64,000 nucleotides of DNA from contig OZ038378.1 of NCBI GenBank assembly GCA_964036045.1, forward strand, positions 172,057,285-172,121,284. The letters run 5' to 3'. The position numbers and the translations under genes were made by a program. This DNA comes from Eutreptiella sp. 'Long Island Sound 2002'. Taxonomy: Eukaryota; Euglenozoa; Euglenophyceae; Eutreptiales; Eutreptiaceae. The notes beneath the pieces are model-generated. The model was given only the letters and a program-made list of their open reading frames with translations, ran no database searches and was not told where the DNA came from. Shown here one piece after another: positions 34,036 to 45,241 of this stretch; within the stretch, counting starts at the first letter, position 1, and the number at the start of each line of letters is the position of its first letter.

Positions 34036-34569
34036 CAAGGCACCTTTCCAAAGAACAACGTCTCCAACTCCTCGTTTTGCGACGTGTAACCCAACACAAA
34101 GTCATGCACCTTTTGGGTCAGAACATATTAACCTTGATACTTGTCATGGGAAACAGGCATGTCATCATGCACCACATTGGCAAAAGGAATTGTTTTGTTT
34201 CCCCCATCCCATTTGCAAATCAAGGAGCCTAGAATGGTTTGGAATGCCACGGGACGGGGCCGCAAGTTCCTTGCCTGAAAGGTTAGGTGACCAGCAACTG
34301 CACTAGGGCATCTCCATGCATGCTTGCCGATGTTAGTTGGACACGGGGACGCTACAACACAATGCAACGGCAATTGTGTTGGTGATTGTGCAACTGGACC
34401 ACTAGGTCCGGATTCCCACACAAGCAAACAACCCAAAACCCCATCCCGATGCATGATGTGCCTTGTTTGAAGGGAAGGAAATTCTACCACACACTCCATG
34501 TGTCGGTGACATCATCTTGAGATCTTGAGAGCAAGGGCGGTGAGGCAAACATGCATGTACAAAGCAATG

Positions 34570-34667
34570 GTGGCTGGCTAGGTGGATGACAGGCGTAGGT
34601 GGCTGGTTGGGTGGTTGGCTAGCTGGCTGGCCGGCCGAACCCCCCCCTCCCTGGCAGGCGCAGCTCC
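34570..34667 (+). mobile_element. MITE-like short element, copy 3 (left end diverged)
   Basis: The right terminus GGCGCAGCTCC is intact at 34657-34667, preceded by GGCTGGC repeats and a C tract as in copy 2. The left terminus is not recognisable. Confidence 0.55.
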
Positions 34668-36124
34668 AACAGAACAACTGCTCACAGATGCATCAATAGG
34701 CTGAGAGTGCAACACACAGAACACACAGGGTGAACTCGAAAAGGCCATGTAACACTGAGTTCACCGGGTCATATCCAAGGGGGTGGGTCAAGTCACGGTC
34801 CGTCACGGTAGCGACCGCCGAAGGACTATTTGACAAAAACCCCCTTTTGGGGGTTCTATGTAAGTGTACTATGGGTTGTGACCCCTCTATAGACATATTT
34901 TCTTGTGCTCTTTGACATGAAGGTAGTGTTGACCACATTTTTGGTTTCGCTCCTCATGGTCCTTGGGAACACACACCCGAGGATTTGGCACCGGTGACTA
35001 TCGATATTAATGATTTGGATGAACCACTCGTTGGCTGCAGCTCCAGCTCCAGCTCCAGCTCCAGCTCTAGCTCAGCCGTGGGAACAACTTCTCAACCAAA
35101 TTGTTGTTAAAGGAGACACGCGGCAAAGAGCAAAACAAAATATCAATGGTCCATAGCTGCAAACACAACGTACATGACATACATGTCCTTTGCGCTTTCG
35201 CTTTTGTTCACACGTCACTAAAACCTATCCGTGAGTCGGCAATGAGCACAAAAGCGATGCAAAGACAAAAAACGTTCTCAAACGGCCATGACCTGCGGAC
35301 ACAAATAGTTTACAGTGCTGCCACGCACTATATCACAGTTCATATCCTCTGGTTGGTGGTTTCTGCTTTTCGTCTTCCCTATGGTATTGCCTCTCTACAC
35401 TAGCTCTATGGACCTGATGAATCTCCGGTGCATAGTATGTATGTATGGCGCGCGTGCTTCATGCATAGGTGCCACATCACTCATGTAAGTTGTCAACGAC
35501 AGAGGGCGGCAAAAATACGCAAAGAAAAAGCTGATCACACGGCCACAAGAAAGATGACACATATAAGACCATACAGGCAATGCACATATGGAGAACAAAA
35601 GCATATAGTGTGATGCTTATACATGGGGTGCATGCCACATGGCGAGCCCCAAGCGAGCCTCGTGGCTAAGCTCCCCATGTGACCCTCCTCTACCCCCCCC
35701 CCCACACACACATATGGTGTGTGCACACAGTGCAGCGTTGCAAAGGTCAGGTGCTGCCACCGCCAGTGAACATGTACAACACAATGCAAAGCAATGAACA
35801 AGCAAAGGCTCTACTGTGCCATGCAGATAATCTGAAAATGAAGTGTGAAGGGTACAAAGTCGATTTTCGCCTGCACTCTAGCATTACATGCAACAGTATA
35901 AATTCGATGGATGCCCACCCACTACCCACCCATAGCTTTACCTTGATTGTACCACAGGCGTGCTTTATGCAGGGGTACAGTGTCCCAAAGGTTGTGATCA
36001 CTGAGTTTTACTCTAAGGCGCAACCACCACCACTTCCACAGGTATCCTTTGTAACCACAGCCCTGAACAACCGTCTGCAGGTTCCTCTCCCTCGTGACTG
36101 CACTCGAGCACCACGTGATCGATT
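34668..36124. other. intergenic
   Basis: A hexamer array (AGCTCC)n lies at 35037-35075 and a C11 tract at 35693-35703. No gene was supported. Confidence 0.4.
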
Positions 36125-37185
36125 TCAGAACACTCGTTCCATCTGCAGCAAATTGGTCCACTCACGCTCTTGCTCTCGAGCAATGTGGATCCTGCTAGAT
36201 CCCGTGATGGCCCCAATGCCTTCCAACTGCTGCAGGTCCTGTAAGGGCTCGGGGTGAGGTGAATGGACCATGCGGACATCTCGCAAGTCCACTGAAATGC
36301 CGTGCTTTGTGTTGTACGCCAGCCAGTAGAACAATAGGGCATCCACGAGACCATCGGTCAGGCCATCTGGTCCACATAGGGCATACTGTGGGGTAGTGGA
36401 GGTTAGAGTGGGTTGGGACCCCTTTGAGAAGGAGATCTCCCTGGGTAGTGAGGCAGGCTTCACACCAAGTAACAGTGGAGCCGTCACGCTCCCACTTCAT
36501 TGGGATGTCATACACTGTGGAGTGGAACAAGCAGAAGAAGGTGGGCAACGCGTCTTCCGTTGCTGGGGGTATGTTTTGGAGGGCAATGTAGTTATTGTCC
36601 ATGTAACGGGTGAGCAGGACTGCTGGGTCTGTGGTTTCAGGACTGTGGACTGTCGTCTCCTGGATCATGCAGTGTACTGGACGAAGATTGAGGAAATACT
36701 GAAGCAAAAATTTGTGCTGCGTACGCACTGACCGGTCAATGATCTTGCCTACTCTGCCTTCTGGGTGGGAATCCCAGAGGCCCATGGCAAAGACAGGTAC
36801 ATCGAGGTCGTCAAGAGTGAGGGTGAAGAGCAATCGAAACCTCAGGGCTGAACCAGCCCTGCATCCCTTGCTGTTCGAACAATTTTCTTTCATGGGGGAC
36901 AAAGGCGACTTGTGGGAATGTGAGCAAGGGTCCGGGTTTTATTTGCAGGGCAGGCAAATTTTGGGGCCATTTCTGTAAAACCGGTTGCAGCAACTTCAAT
37001 TTTTCAGGTGATTCAGCGAAGTGGTGTTCTGTGGCAAGGGCCTGGATGCACATGAGTTGTGCGCTCAAGAAGCCTCCAATCAGTACACCTGTTTCTTGTT
37101 GTCTCATCACAACACCCCACACTTGGAACCAATTGTTTTCGTGGATATCCCAGCTGACGAAGTCGGTGACTTCCGCCAGCGTCAC
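36125..37185 (-). pseudogene. reverse transcriptase fragment, three frames
   Basis: Three minus-strand frames in order make one RT-like palm and thumb. Frame 1 (37185-about 36870) has WDIHENNWFQVWGVVMRQ and the motif B-like GVLIGGFLSAQLMCIQAL. Frame 2 (about 36860-36400) has FAMGLWDSHP, the motif C-like LTRYMDNNYIAL, and YDIPMKWERDGSTVTW, which fits the primer-grip and thumb region. Frame 3 (to 36125) has GLTDGLVDALLFYWLAYNTK. At least two frameshifts separate them, so the copy is dead unless an intron is involved. The catalytic box is YMDN rather than Y-x-D-D, a variant I associate with some protist non-LTR RTs. No endonuclease or RNase H was seen nearby. Confidence 0.6.
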
Positions 37186-37455
37186 TGTTCGAAATGACCT
37201 CTCATAGGCCTTACCAATGCGGTCCAGTGATTTCAGCCCTCCTTTCGCTAAGGGAAAACCTCGCCACTACCTCACTAGTGAGACTGGCGCGCTGCGATTT
37301 GGCTGCGCCAGCCCCCCCCCCAGGTGCAAAATCGACTACACAGGGGCTCTTTTCGGCGGGAATGGCTATGCAGGACTACGGCTTAGGGCTACGCGTAGGA
37401 CTAAAGGATCTGCCCACATCTGGCGCCTGCGCTTGCATTAACTGAAAATGGGGAA
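37186..37455. other. short intergenic gap
   Basis: No gene. It contains a C10-C11 run near 37311. The tandem duplication begins at its right edge. Confidence 0.5.
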
Positions 37456-38957
37456 ACAAGCAAGGGTGAAGTTGCACTAGGTACAGGCGTGGGTATAGCA
37501 CGTAAAGTGTATGTTTGAAGTCTGTAGATATATCTTTATAACAGACAATTCGTGACGAAACATGCTCAAAAAGGCACCAAAAACCAAAAAGGAGGCCTGT
37601 GAAGCCGCTTGGCGCGCTTGGACGCGGGGCATGCCCCACTCCAAGCGCGCCAAGCAGCCTTTGTTTTTTGGTTCAAGAGAGCCAAGACTTCAATTCGACC
37701 TCTTCAAGGAATGTACTTAATTGTCAGTTGCTTGTGGTCGGAAGATTGAAAAACACTTAAAGCGATCTGAAATCAAGGACATTGCACCACCAGTTACACA
37801 CAAAACGTGTTTTCTTGATGTTTCGGTCATTTTCACTGGTAAGAACTCAGGTCTGTAGATTGGACTTTACACACCAGAAGTTACAGAGTACAGTCTTTGC
37901 AGTACACACTGCTGACCAAATTGCATCCACGGTCCCCCAACTTGCACGCGCGCAGTCCTGCTTTTGCCGCCCGCACAAATTGCTCTCCTGGCAAAAAGGT
38001 GTTTTGAACCAAAAAGGTTTGTGACATAGACGCTTCTGATTCATATCACTAAGATTGTTGCATTTCTAAATATGTAAACAATACCCGATGGGACCACAGA
38101 AATCGCTCGATGATCGCTCGGGGGACCTATATGGTGATCGTCCCGTGTCCGGCTGCCGGGACCCAACCCACAGCCGGAAATTGGAGCAGGCCGCGGGCCG
38201 AAAGGAACAAGCAAGGGTGAAGTTGCACTAGGTACAGGCGTGGGTATAGCACGTAAAGTGTATGTTTGAAGTCTGTAGATATATCTTTATAACAGACAAT
38301 TCGTGACGAAACATGCTCAAAAAGGCACCAAAAACCAAAAAGGAGGCCTGTGAAGCCGCTTGGCGCGCTTGGACGCGGGGCATGCCCCGCTCCAAGCGCG
38401 CCAAGCAGCCTTTGTTTTTTGGTTCAAGAGAGCCAAGACTTCAACTCGACCTCTTCAAGGAATGTACTTAATTGCCAGTTGCTTGTGGTCGGAAGATTGA
38501 AAAACACTTAAAGCGATCTGAAATCAAGGACATTGCACCACCAGTTACAAACAAAACGTGTTTTGTTGATGTTTCGGTCATTTTCACTGGTAAGAACTCA
38601 GGTCTGTAAATTGGACTTTACACACCAGAAGTTACAGAGTACAGTCTTTGCAGTACACACTGCTGAACAAATTGCATCCACGGTCCCCCAACTTGCACGC
38701 GCGCAGTCCTGCTTCTGCCGCCCGCACAAATTGCTCTCCTGGCAAAAAGGTGTTTTGAACCAGAGGGGTTTGTGACATAGACGCTTCTGATTCATATAAC
38801 TGAGAATGTCGCATTTTCAAATATGTAAACAATACCCGATGGGACCACAGGAATCGCTCGATGATCGCTCTCGGGACCTATATGGTGATCGTCTCCTGTC
38901 CGGCTGCCGGGACCCAACCCACAGCTGGAAATTGGAGCGGGCCGCGGGCCCAAAGGA
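37456..38957. repeat. 751-bp tandem duplication with central palindrome
   Basis: Two head-to-tail copies, 37456-38206 and 38207-38957, share a period of exactly 751 bp and differ at only a handful of sites. Each carries a 49-bp near-perfect palindrome (37607-37655 and 38358-38406): GCTTGGCGCGCTTGGA, a GGGGCATGCCCC centre, TCCAAGCGCGCCAAGC. In copy 2 the centre pairs more fully (CGCGGGGCATGCCCCGC). Outside the core the flanks also pair weakly (AACCAAAAAGG with CCTTTGTTTTTTGGTT). The first in-frame ATG of the transposase frame (38861) lies in copy 2, but the more likely start is at 39062, outside it. Confidence 0.9.
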
Positions 38958-39061
38958 AAAAAGGAATTGATTTTCTGATTGAATTGATTGCTGAGACTGA
39001 ACAGCGTACTTTTATAAATGCAAGCATCAAGCGCATCTGTTCTGCTATTTTTCAGACACAG

Positions 39062-40310
39062 ATGTCAGACAAAACATCTGAGCTCAACTACAGTCCCCTT
39101 CCCTTGTCCCTGGCACCATCGGAGGTCCTCGAAGAAGACCCATATGAAGCGTGCACCGATGAGGAAGATAATGATGAGGAAGATGCCAGCATGAAGTTTT
39201 CGGAGATGGGTGCCACTAGGGAGCCAGTTGTAAATGCGTTTGCCGGCTCTAGTCACAAAGAAGTTTGTGACCGCATGGACGATTGGGCGGATGAGAACGG
39301 CTATGTTCTCAGTCGTCGTGGCGATAAAAAAAAAGGCCAAGCATATTTTTATTGCCACAAAGTAGGCCGCCAAAAACAGCACAATCGTAACGCACCCCAA
39401 TCCAGGGACCTTCCCGAGGATAGTAGGACAGTGCCAGCATATGCACCGGAGTCAAAGGAGCATTGTTGTCCCTTCAATGTTTACATTTCTCGCCGGAAGG
39501 ATGGCATGTGTGAGGTGTGGTCCGTGAGTCCCAAAGGACTCCGCCTGCACCATAACCATCCACCGCAAACGGCCAAGCAAAAAAAACTCCTTGGTCCGGT
39601 GAATTTGTCCCGTAAGGATGCCGATTTAATCATGAGCTTGGGGCAAGCCTTCATGCCCCCCCGCAACGTGGTAAATTTCATGCGGAGCCGCGGAGTCGAG
39701 CTCACAGCAAAACAAGTCCAAAATATTTATGATGATAAAGGGTACTCCTCAATGCTGGATGCGCATGAGTTGGTCAACCGCCTTGAGGAAAAGGAGGACA
39801 AACATGGGTGGTACACCCATGTGGTGAGAGATGATATTGGGAAACTATCCGATGTCTTCTGGATGAGCGTCGAGCAAATTGCTATTGCCCGGCTCTTCCC
39901 ATATCTAATCCTCCATGACAATACCTATCAAAGTAATAGGTATAGCCTGAACATTGGCCTCTTTGTTGGGGTCAACAACTATGGGCAGACAGTGCTGATG
40001 GGCCAAGCCATTGTGGTGGGCGAAAAAATTCGCGACTTTGAGTACCAGTTTACCCAATGGTTGGCTTAGGGTGGGCATCGCGCCCGTGGTCATGTTCACG
40101 GATGCATGTGTGAAGGCTTCGGCGGCCGTTGCCACCGTTTTCCCCAATGCTGGTGTTACTAGCACATTGCCAAGAATGTGGCCAAGAACCTGAAAGGAGA
40201 AAGATGTCCTTGATGAGTGCCCTATAGATTTTGAAGAAATCCTGAAGGTTTTTGATGTTGAAATCCCAAAACCAAAGGAGCAAGTAGAGCAAGAACAGGA
40301 TGTGGATTGA
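39062..40310 (+). pseudogene. FAR1/MULE-type transposase, frameshifted
   Basis: The start chosen is ATG 39062, preceded by CTATTTTTCAG; the frame is also open back to 38861. An acidic N-terminus (EEDNDEEDASMKF) leads to a FAR1/WRKY-GCM1-like zinc finger: DWADENGYVLSRR, YFYCHK, HCCPFNVYISRR, HHNHPP. The MULE catalytic core begins with LILHDNTYQSNRYSLNIGLF (first Asp) and LFVGVNNYGQTVLMGQA. The frame ends at TAG 40067. The core continues in another frame with VVMFTDACVKASAAVATVFP (second Asp), then in a third with HIAKNVAKNLKGERCP, ending at TGA. So at least two indels break the domain, and the last catalytic Glu region is not recognisable. FAR1-type proteins derive from Mutator-like transposases. 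This copy should be inactive. Confidence 0.85.
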
Positions 40311-42199
40311 ATCAATGAATAGTTTGAAATCCAGTGTAACACAGAAGGGCTGCAGATAGACAAAGCAGGTATAAACACAAAGATTCAATCACAAAAGAAT
40401 AAAACAAATGATTTTTATGTGAAAGCTGGACTGACTCTAGCCTCCAAGTTAGCATCAAGCACTTCATGTGCACTCTTTTGGGTGAAATGGTGCTGCTTAG
40501 GAATGGGGGGCATAGGAGTTAGGCCACACACAGATTATGACTTGGCCAAGCAACTGAATTCAGAAACATTTAAAAAGTAGAACCACAATAGGTGGTAGAA
40601 ACAATTGAGTATAGGGGTCTTGGGGTGGGAGACCACTAGGCTTAACCACCAAGGCCTAAGGCATGAAATGCCTATTTTATTTCGGTATACCCTCCATGAA
40701 GGAAGATACCTCCGCTCAGTTGAGTGGTAGGGGTGAACTTCATGGAGGACTAGGGTTATAACCCTAGTTACTTTGAGAAAGTGTACTTAGAGCTTCAAAA
40801 GAGGGATAAAAATACTTAAGTAAGTCTTAGCATCAACAAAAGGGTTTTAAGGGGGGCTTGGCGTGGATCAAGCCCTCCAAGAAAGACATGGCAGTGACTT
40901 TTTCTTACTCCCCCCCCTGGAGTACTAGTTGATCAAGCTAGTAGGACCAAGGAAAAAGGCTCAAATATTTCCAAAATTACCTCAAAAAATGCATTAAACC
41001 TACCAAAAACATTCTCATCAGTCACACTGTAGGTACCCTTGAAAAACAGTGTAATGTACGGGGAGTAATGTCCCTTCGTTGGGGCATTCCTCAAAAGTCG
41101 CCAGCGTGCGACGAAAACTTTTGGTAAAAATTTGGGGGTAGTGGGGTTTGAACCAAGGACTCCTTCCCTAGAGCACACATGCTTGCCCACTAGGGTACAG
41201 TCGAACGCTCTAATGCGGACGGCTACCGCTGCATAAACAGCGCTTCAGTAAACGTCCTGACCAAGGGCCAGGGCGGAGCAATACTCCCAATGGAGGACAC
41301 AAATCTCTAGGAGCTGAAAAAAATGGAAAATGAAACCAAGAGGGAGTGAATCCTGTGGTTTAGCGAAAGGTGTAGCGATTTAAGAAGTCAAATCGCTAAA
41401 AATTGATGAAATAACGCGAGAAATCGTCATTTTTACACTAAAACTTAAAGGCGCAGACAAGCGCAACAGAAGCGGACTCCAGAAACAGGGTTGCGCAAGC
41501 GTAAACCGCTCAAGAAAAAGATGGTATGAGCCGGAGTTTTTAAAGTTTTTTTCAAAAGAAATTTTTGCACAGTTGCATCAAAACTTTTATAAACTTTAGG
41601 AAAAAGTATTCAAACTCAACCCACACCACAGAGCAGGTGGACAACCCACCTCTCAGGTATGTCAGTGTCATTTCACACGCATGCATTGCGTTCGTGTTGG
41701 TTGCTTCGTTAAAACGTTAGGGTTGTCACGGCTGTGTTCGTTGGGGGTTCGGGTGCTCACCTCCTTTGCTCTGCACAGGTCAAAGCAGGAATGAAAGGTA
41801 TGCGATGCGAATGGAGCGCGCAGCGCGCACGTAGGGTTAGAATATGCGCCGTGCTCGCGATGCATGTGCCTAATTGAGGCATTCACACGCTGTGTCGCTT
41901 TCCCTGTGCCCCAATTCACCCTTGTTCTCTCTTCACAGGTAAGAAAAGAAAGTGCTTGCTCGTGTTCGTGTTGCCGTCGCGCTAAAATAGGGTTGCTTAA
42001 AACGCTTAGGCTTGTTTTGCGCTGTGCAGTGCGCCACTCTCTCTCCTCTTTCTGCACGAAACAAGACAAGGAACTTTAAGAGGAAAGCATGCATGACACA
42101 CAGTGCATTAATCGCTTAGGGTGGTTTATAATTCGCCGTAGGATTGTTTAAGCGCGTAGGGTTGTTTTGCGCTCCTGTTTTCCTCGGCATTCACATGAT
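40311..42199. other. intergenic with hairpins and tRNA-like sequence
   Basis: No gene was supported. A perfect 9-bp inverted repeat TAGCGATTT / AAATCGCTA lies at 41373-41398. Around 40680-40760 an arrangement GCTCAGTTGAGTGGTAG ... AGGGTTATAACCCTAG is faintly tRNA-like. Confidence 0.4.
41131..41205 (-). repeat. tRNA-like SINE head
   Basis: The minus strand has TACCCTAGTGGGCAAGC (A-box-like) and 33 bases later CTTGGTTCAAACCCCAC, whose GGTTCAAACCC fits the B-box consensus. The cloverleaf is incomplete, so a SINE head or tRNA pseudogene is more likely than a functional tRNA. Confidence 0.4.
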
Positions 42200-43234
42200 G
42201 CGTGGTGAGTAAGGTAGGTAAGCCGAGGAGGAGCTCACCTCCTGGTTGAGTCACGCTGTGATTGGTTATGTGGGGTTAAATTAGGAGAAATAGTGGGGAA
42301 TTGAAAAACCAGTGCATACTTGTGCATGCATATGACGCATTAAAGGGTAGGCCACGCGAATTGCGCACGGTACAACCGTTGTTTAGGCTACCCAGGGGCT
42401 CTACCCCACGTTCTATAAGAGAACGGGTGGAGTTCTTTAAGCTTGCTTGCTTGCACCTAGGTTTGAGGACAGCGTATTATAGGGCTACCTGAGAAGCGTA
42501 TAATACGTGGAGGTAGTCTTGGTTCCTCAGCCGCAAACCCAGGCCATCAGCCTTTGTTTTACAGGTGGGAAGGTAAGGGCGATTGGTGCAGTCTCTTTGA
42601 GCAGCGCTAAAATATGCTGCGCACACACATCACACAAACAAATAACTGCGAGTGCAGTCCGACTTCACCGCCATCGACGCTGTGCACGCACACTGAGCAT
42701 TCCTTCCCTCCAAGCCCTGACAGGGAAACGCGTAGTGGCGTCCCTGTTAGGCCACAGTCGCTTAGTAGCGCTGTGTTCTCTTGCTTTCTCACAGGAGGGT
42801 CAGTAGGACCCGTGACATCTTTGACAGCACCTCCAAGTAGCGTGTGTTGGTGTTAGGGTTAGCAGGCTTGGCAGGAGTCGAGTGCAAGCGATGAGTGCTC
42901 ACCTTGCCTTCGAAGCTCGGTGCTGGCATTAGTGAGTGTAGTGTAGTGAAGTCTCCTGTCCCGCGTGCTTTTCCTCGTGGGCAGGGGAGTGCGTTAGCTT
43001 TTGGCCTTTAGCAAAAATGGGAGTTTTATATGCCCTTAGCACACTTGGCCACCCCTTCCCTCTAGTAGGTAGGGCTTTTGCCGCCTTCCCCCAAGGATAG
43101 GCGCCAGCACAGAAATTGGGCGCCATAGGAGTGGTAATAGTACCTGATTAGGACCTTCGGTCCGACGTCAGCGAAGCCCGGTCTCCGGGAGCCACGCCGG
43201 GGAGAGAAGTGAGACACACACAGACATACGTAGC
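42200..43234. repeat. diverged LTR-like repeat, copy 1
   Basis: About 1 kb aligns with 56308-57440 at moderate identity with many indels. Shared blocks include GCATTAAAGGGTAGGCCACGCG, GGCTACCCAGGGGCTC, CCTTTGTTTTACAGGTGGG, TTCCTTCCCTCCAAGCCCT, GTTAGGCCACAG and GCCAGCACAGAAATTGGGCG. Two hairpins are conserved: GTTCT-TAAGAGAAC, and GTATTATA ... TATAATAC about 22 bases apart. The copy at 56.3 kb abuts a chromodomain integrase 3' end, suggesting both are LTRs of that second family. Exact termini are not established. Confidence 0.55.
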
Positions 43235-44694
43235 ACACTTAGGGGTATGGTGAACCCTGTAAGGGAGGGTAGAACCCCATGGACCTAGACCAGTCAGGGG
43301 TCCTAACTATGGGCTCGCTTGTCTCCAAGGAGGGAAGACACACCTTGCCTCATAACACCTTGCTTGTCATTCCCTCCTGGTGTAGTAAGCCACCCTTCTT
43401 CGTTGGCTCTCCAAGGTCATTACATCAGGGCAGTCCCCATGCAACACATGGTCAACAAGGCATACACTCGCTGGGTGGCTGCAAACCTGATAAGCGGCCA
43501 TCTGGTCCACGCTGGAAGCCATAGGCATGGGACTGCAGGGCACAGACAGGGTCAGTGCAGTGCTCAGTAAGCAGTGGTCTCTGAAACACCAATGACCGTC
43601 GGCCAGGGAGTGGTTGTCACGGGGGGCTAACAGAAAAGTTTATAGTGTTTTCAGCACTGTGTTTTGCCTCTCCTGCTGCTTGCTGTTGGTGTAGGGTTTC
43701 CTGCTGCTTGTTTTTGGAGATGAAAAGCTTTGTTTTGATGAAATACAGCCACTCCAAGTCACTCCAGGATAGCCCAAGCCAATAGTATGCAAAGAGAAGA
43801 GGATTCAGGATCAAAGCATGAAGGGCTGCAGTGTAAACAGTGAAAGCTGATTGGATATTCACAGAAACTGCAACTCAGGTCACAAATGAATGCATATTCA
43901 CAAAGATAGCTGAAATGTTTTTGGAAAAGAGTTAGAAAACTGCCTCAGGATCACTCTCTCTCCATAGTGCCATCTTAGGAGATGTGCACTCTTTGTTTTG
44001 GGTCCCATATGTGCTGAGGTGGCATGGTATGTGGCGATGAGGTCACTGCCATGTCACATGGGATCTTCCTACTTAGCTAGGCTGACCAGGAATTGAACCC
44101 AGGACCTCTCAAAAAGAGGTGCCCAGCCCCCTAGGGTGCATACCACTAGGATAGCTAAGAATTCATGGAAAAACATAGATAAATTCATAGGCCCTACTTT
44201 AGGTATGTCAGTGCTCAGTCAACTCAGGAAAAGATGTTTTACTTCACATTGAAAGGGGATTAAGGGGTCCACTCCATATCCTGATTGGGTGTTTGGTTCC
44301 ATAGGTCAAAATGTGTTATCACCACTTTTGGTTGGACCAATACTAAGATAAAAATGCATGGTTGCTCAGTGCATCTCTAATACAACTAGAGTATGCCTCA
44401 AAGCAATGGAAAAGCACTTTTTCTTACTCCCCCCTTGTGCTGTGGTGGCCACCACTGTCGCATTTTAGGAAAAAGGGAATTTTTTTTGGCCTTTCCTTGG
44501 TTTCCACATCTACTTTAAAATACCTACAGTTTCCCTCACACTGAAAAATGAGCGCTCACCATGGCTGGCGCTCTTTTGCTGCTCTGATTGTATCATATCC
44601 TACAGAAGACTCAGCGCTCATGGCGCTGCCGGGGCTCCTGTGGCTTGGTTGGGTTAGTATGGGACCATGCCAAACATGTGCATATGCATCCCTC
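43235..44694. other. intergenic
   Basis: No gene was supported. The tRNA-like element at 44072-44159 lies here. Confidence 0.4.
44072..44159 (-). repeat. tRNA-like element, 88 bp
   Basis: The minus strand begins CTTAGCTA and ends TAGCTAAG, perfectly complementary like an acceptor stem. Inside are CCTAGTGGTATGC with a pairing CTAGG (D-arm-like), a CCTCTTTTTGAGAGG hairpin (anticodon-like) and CTGGGTTCAATTCCTGG (T arm with a consensus B box). The gap between T arm and acceptor strand is too long for a standard tRNA, so I read this as a SINE head or tRNA-like relic. Confidence 0.4.
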
Positions 44695-44699
44695 CCTCC
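44695..44699. repeat. target-site duplication CCTCC, left
   Basis: Immediately abuts the left LTR; the same five bases follow the right LTR at 55467-55471. Confidence 0.85.
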
Positions 44700-45231
44700 T
44701 GAAAGTGCTGCCCTGGGTCGTTGAGGGTGCCGGAGGGCTCGGGGCCGGCAAGACCAGTGGGGCAGGCACGCGAGGAGTCTCCCTGGATGTTGTTATTGGG
44801 GGTGGAACCGGATACTCGAACACCAACAGAGGCGAGAGCAGCGACAACAGAAGCAAGGTCCATGCTGATTGTTATCCGGCAGAAAATCCCAGTCTATGAA
44901 GAAAATTGATGCGAATTATTCTAAATACATCTGAGTGTCCAAAACTGTCTGAAAAGATTTAAATAATCCAATTATGTAAAAATGTTTGGCCGATCTGGCC
45001 CGCGAGCGCGCGTCAGCGGCAAATGGCGATTCCAGCTAAAATAGCGGAACGCGGCGGATTTACGGGAAATGGACCGCGGAATCAAATCCGGCATATCAGA
45101 AATATATAGGAAATATCCTGAGACTGAGCTGCGAGGCGGCGATTCCGCCGAAGCAAAGAAAATGACCAAAATGTAGCCAATCTGGGCAGAATGTCTGAAA
45201 ATCTGAGCAGATGGGGCTAGCCGCACTTACA
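44700..45231 (-). repeat. 3' LTR
   Basis: 532 bp, TG...CA in element sense. It differs from the 5' LTR at about 44855 (CAACAG versus CAGCAG) and 44995 (GATCTGG versus GATCAGG). It contains a TATATA-type box (CCTATATATTTC in element sense) and the beginning of the gag reading frame. Confidence 0.93.
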
Positions 45232-45241
45232 CTCCCCCTCC
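45232..45241 (-). promoter_or_regulatory. polypurine tract
   Basis: In element sense GGAGGGGGAG directly precedes the TG of the 3' LTR, with a T run before it. This is the expected primer site for plus-strand DNA synthesis. Confidence 0.85.

Noticed and set aside
44072-44159. Functional tRNA gene
   Set aside because: The T arm and acceptor strand are separated by about six extra bases and no standard anticodon loop forms.
44700-45231. Isolated gag gene start at 44863
   Set aside because: The ATG is the gag fragment carried by the 3' LTR, not a separate gene.
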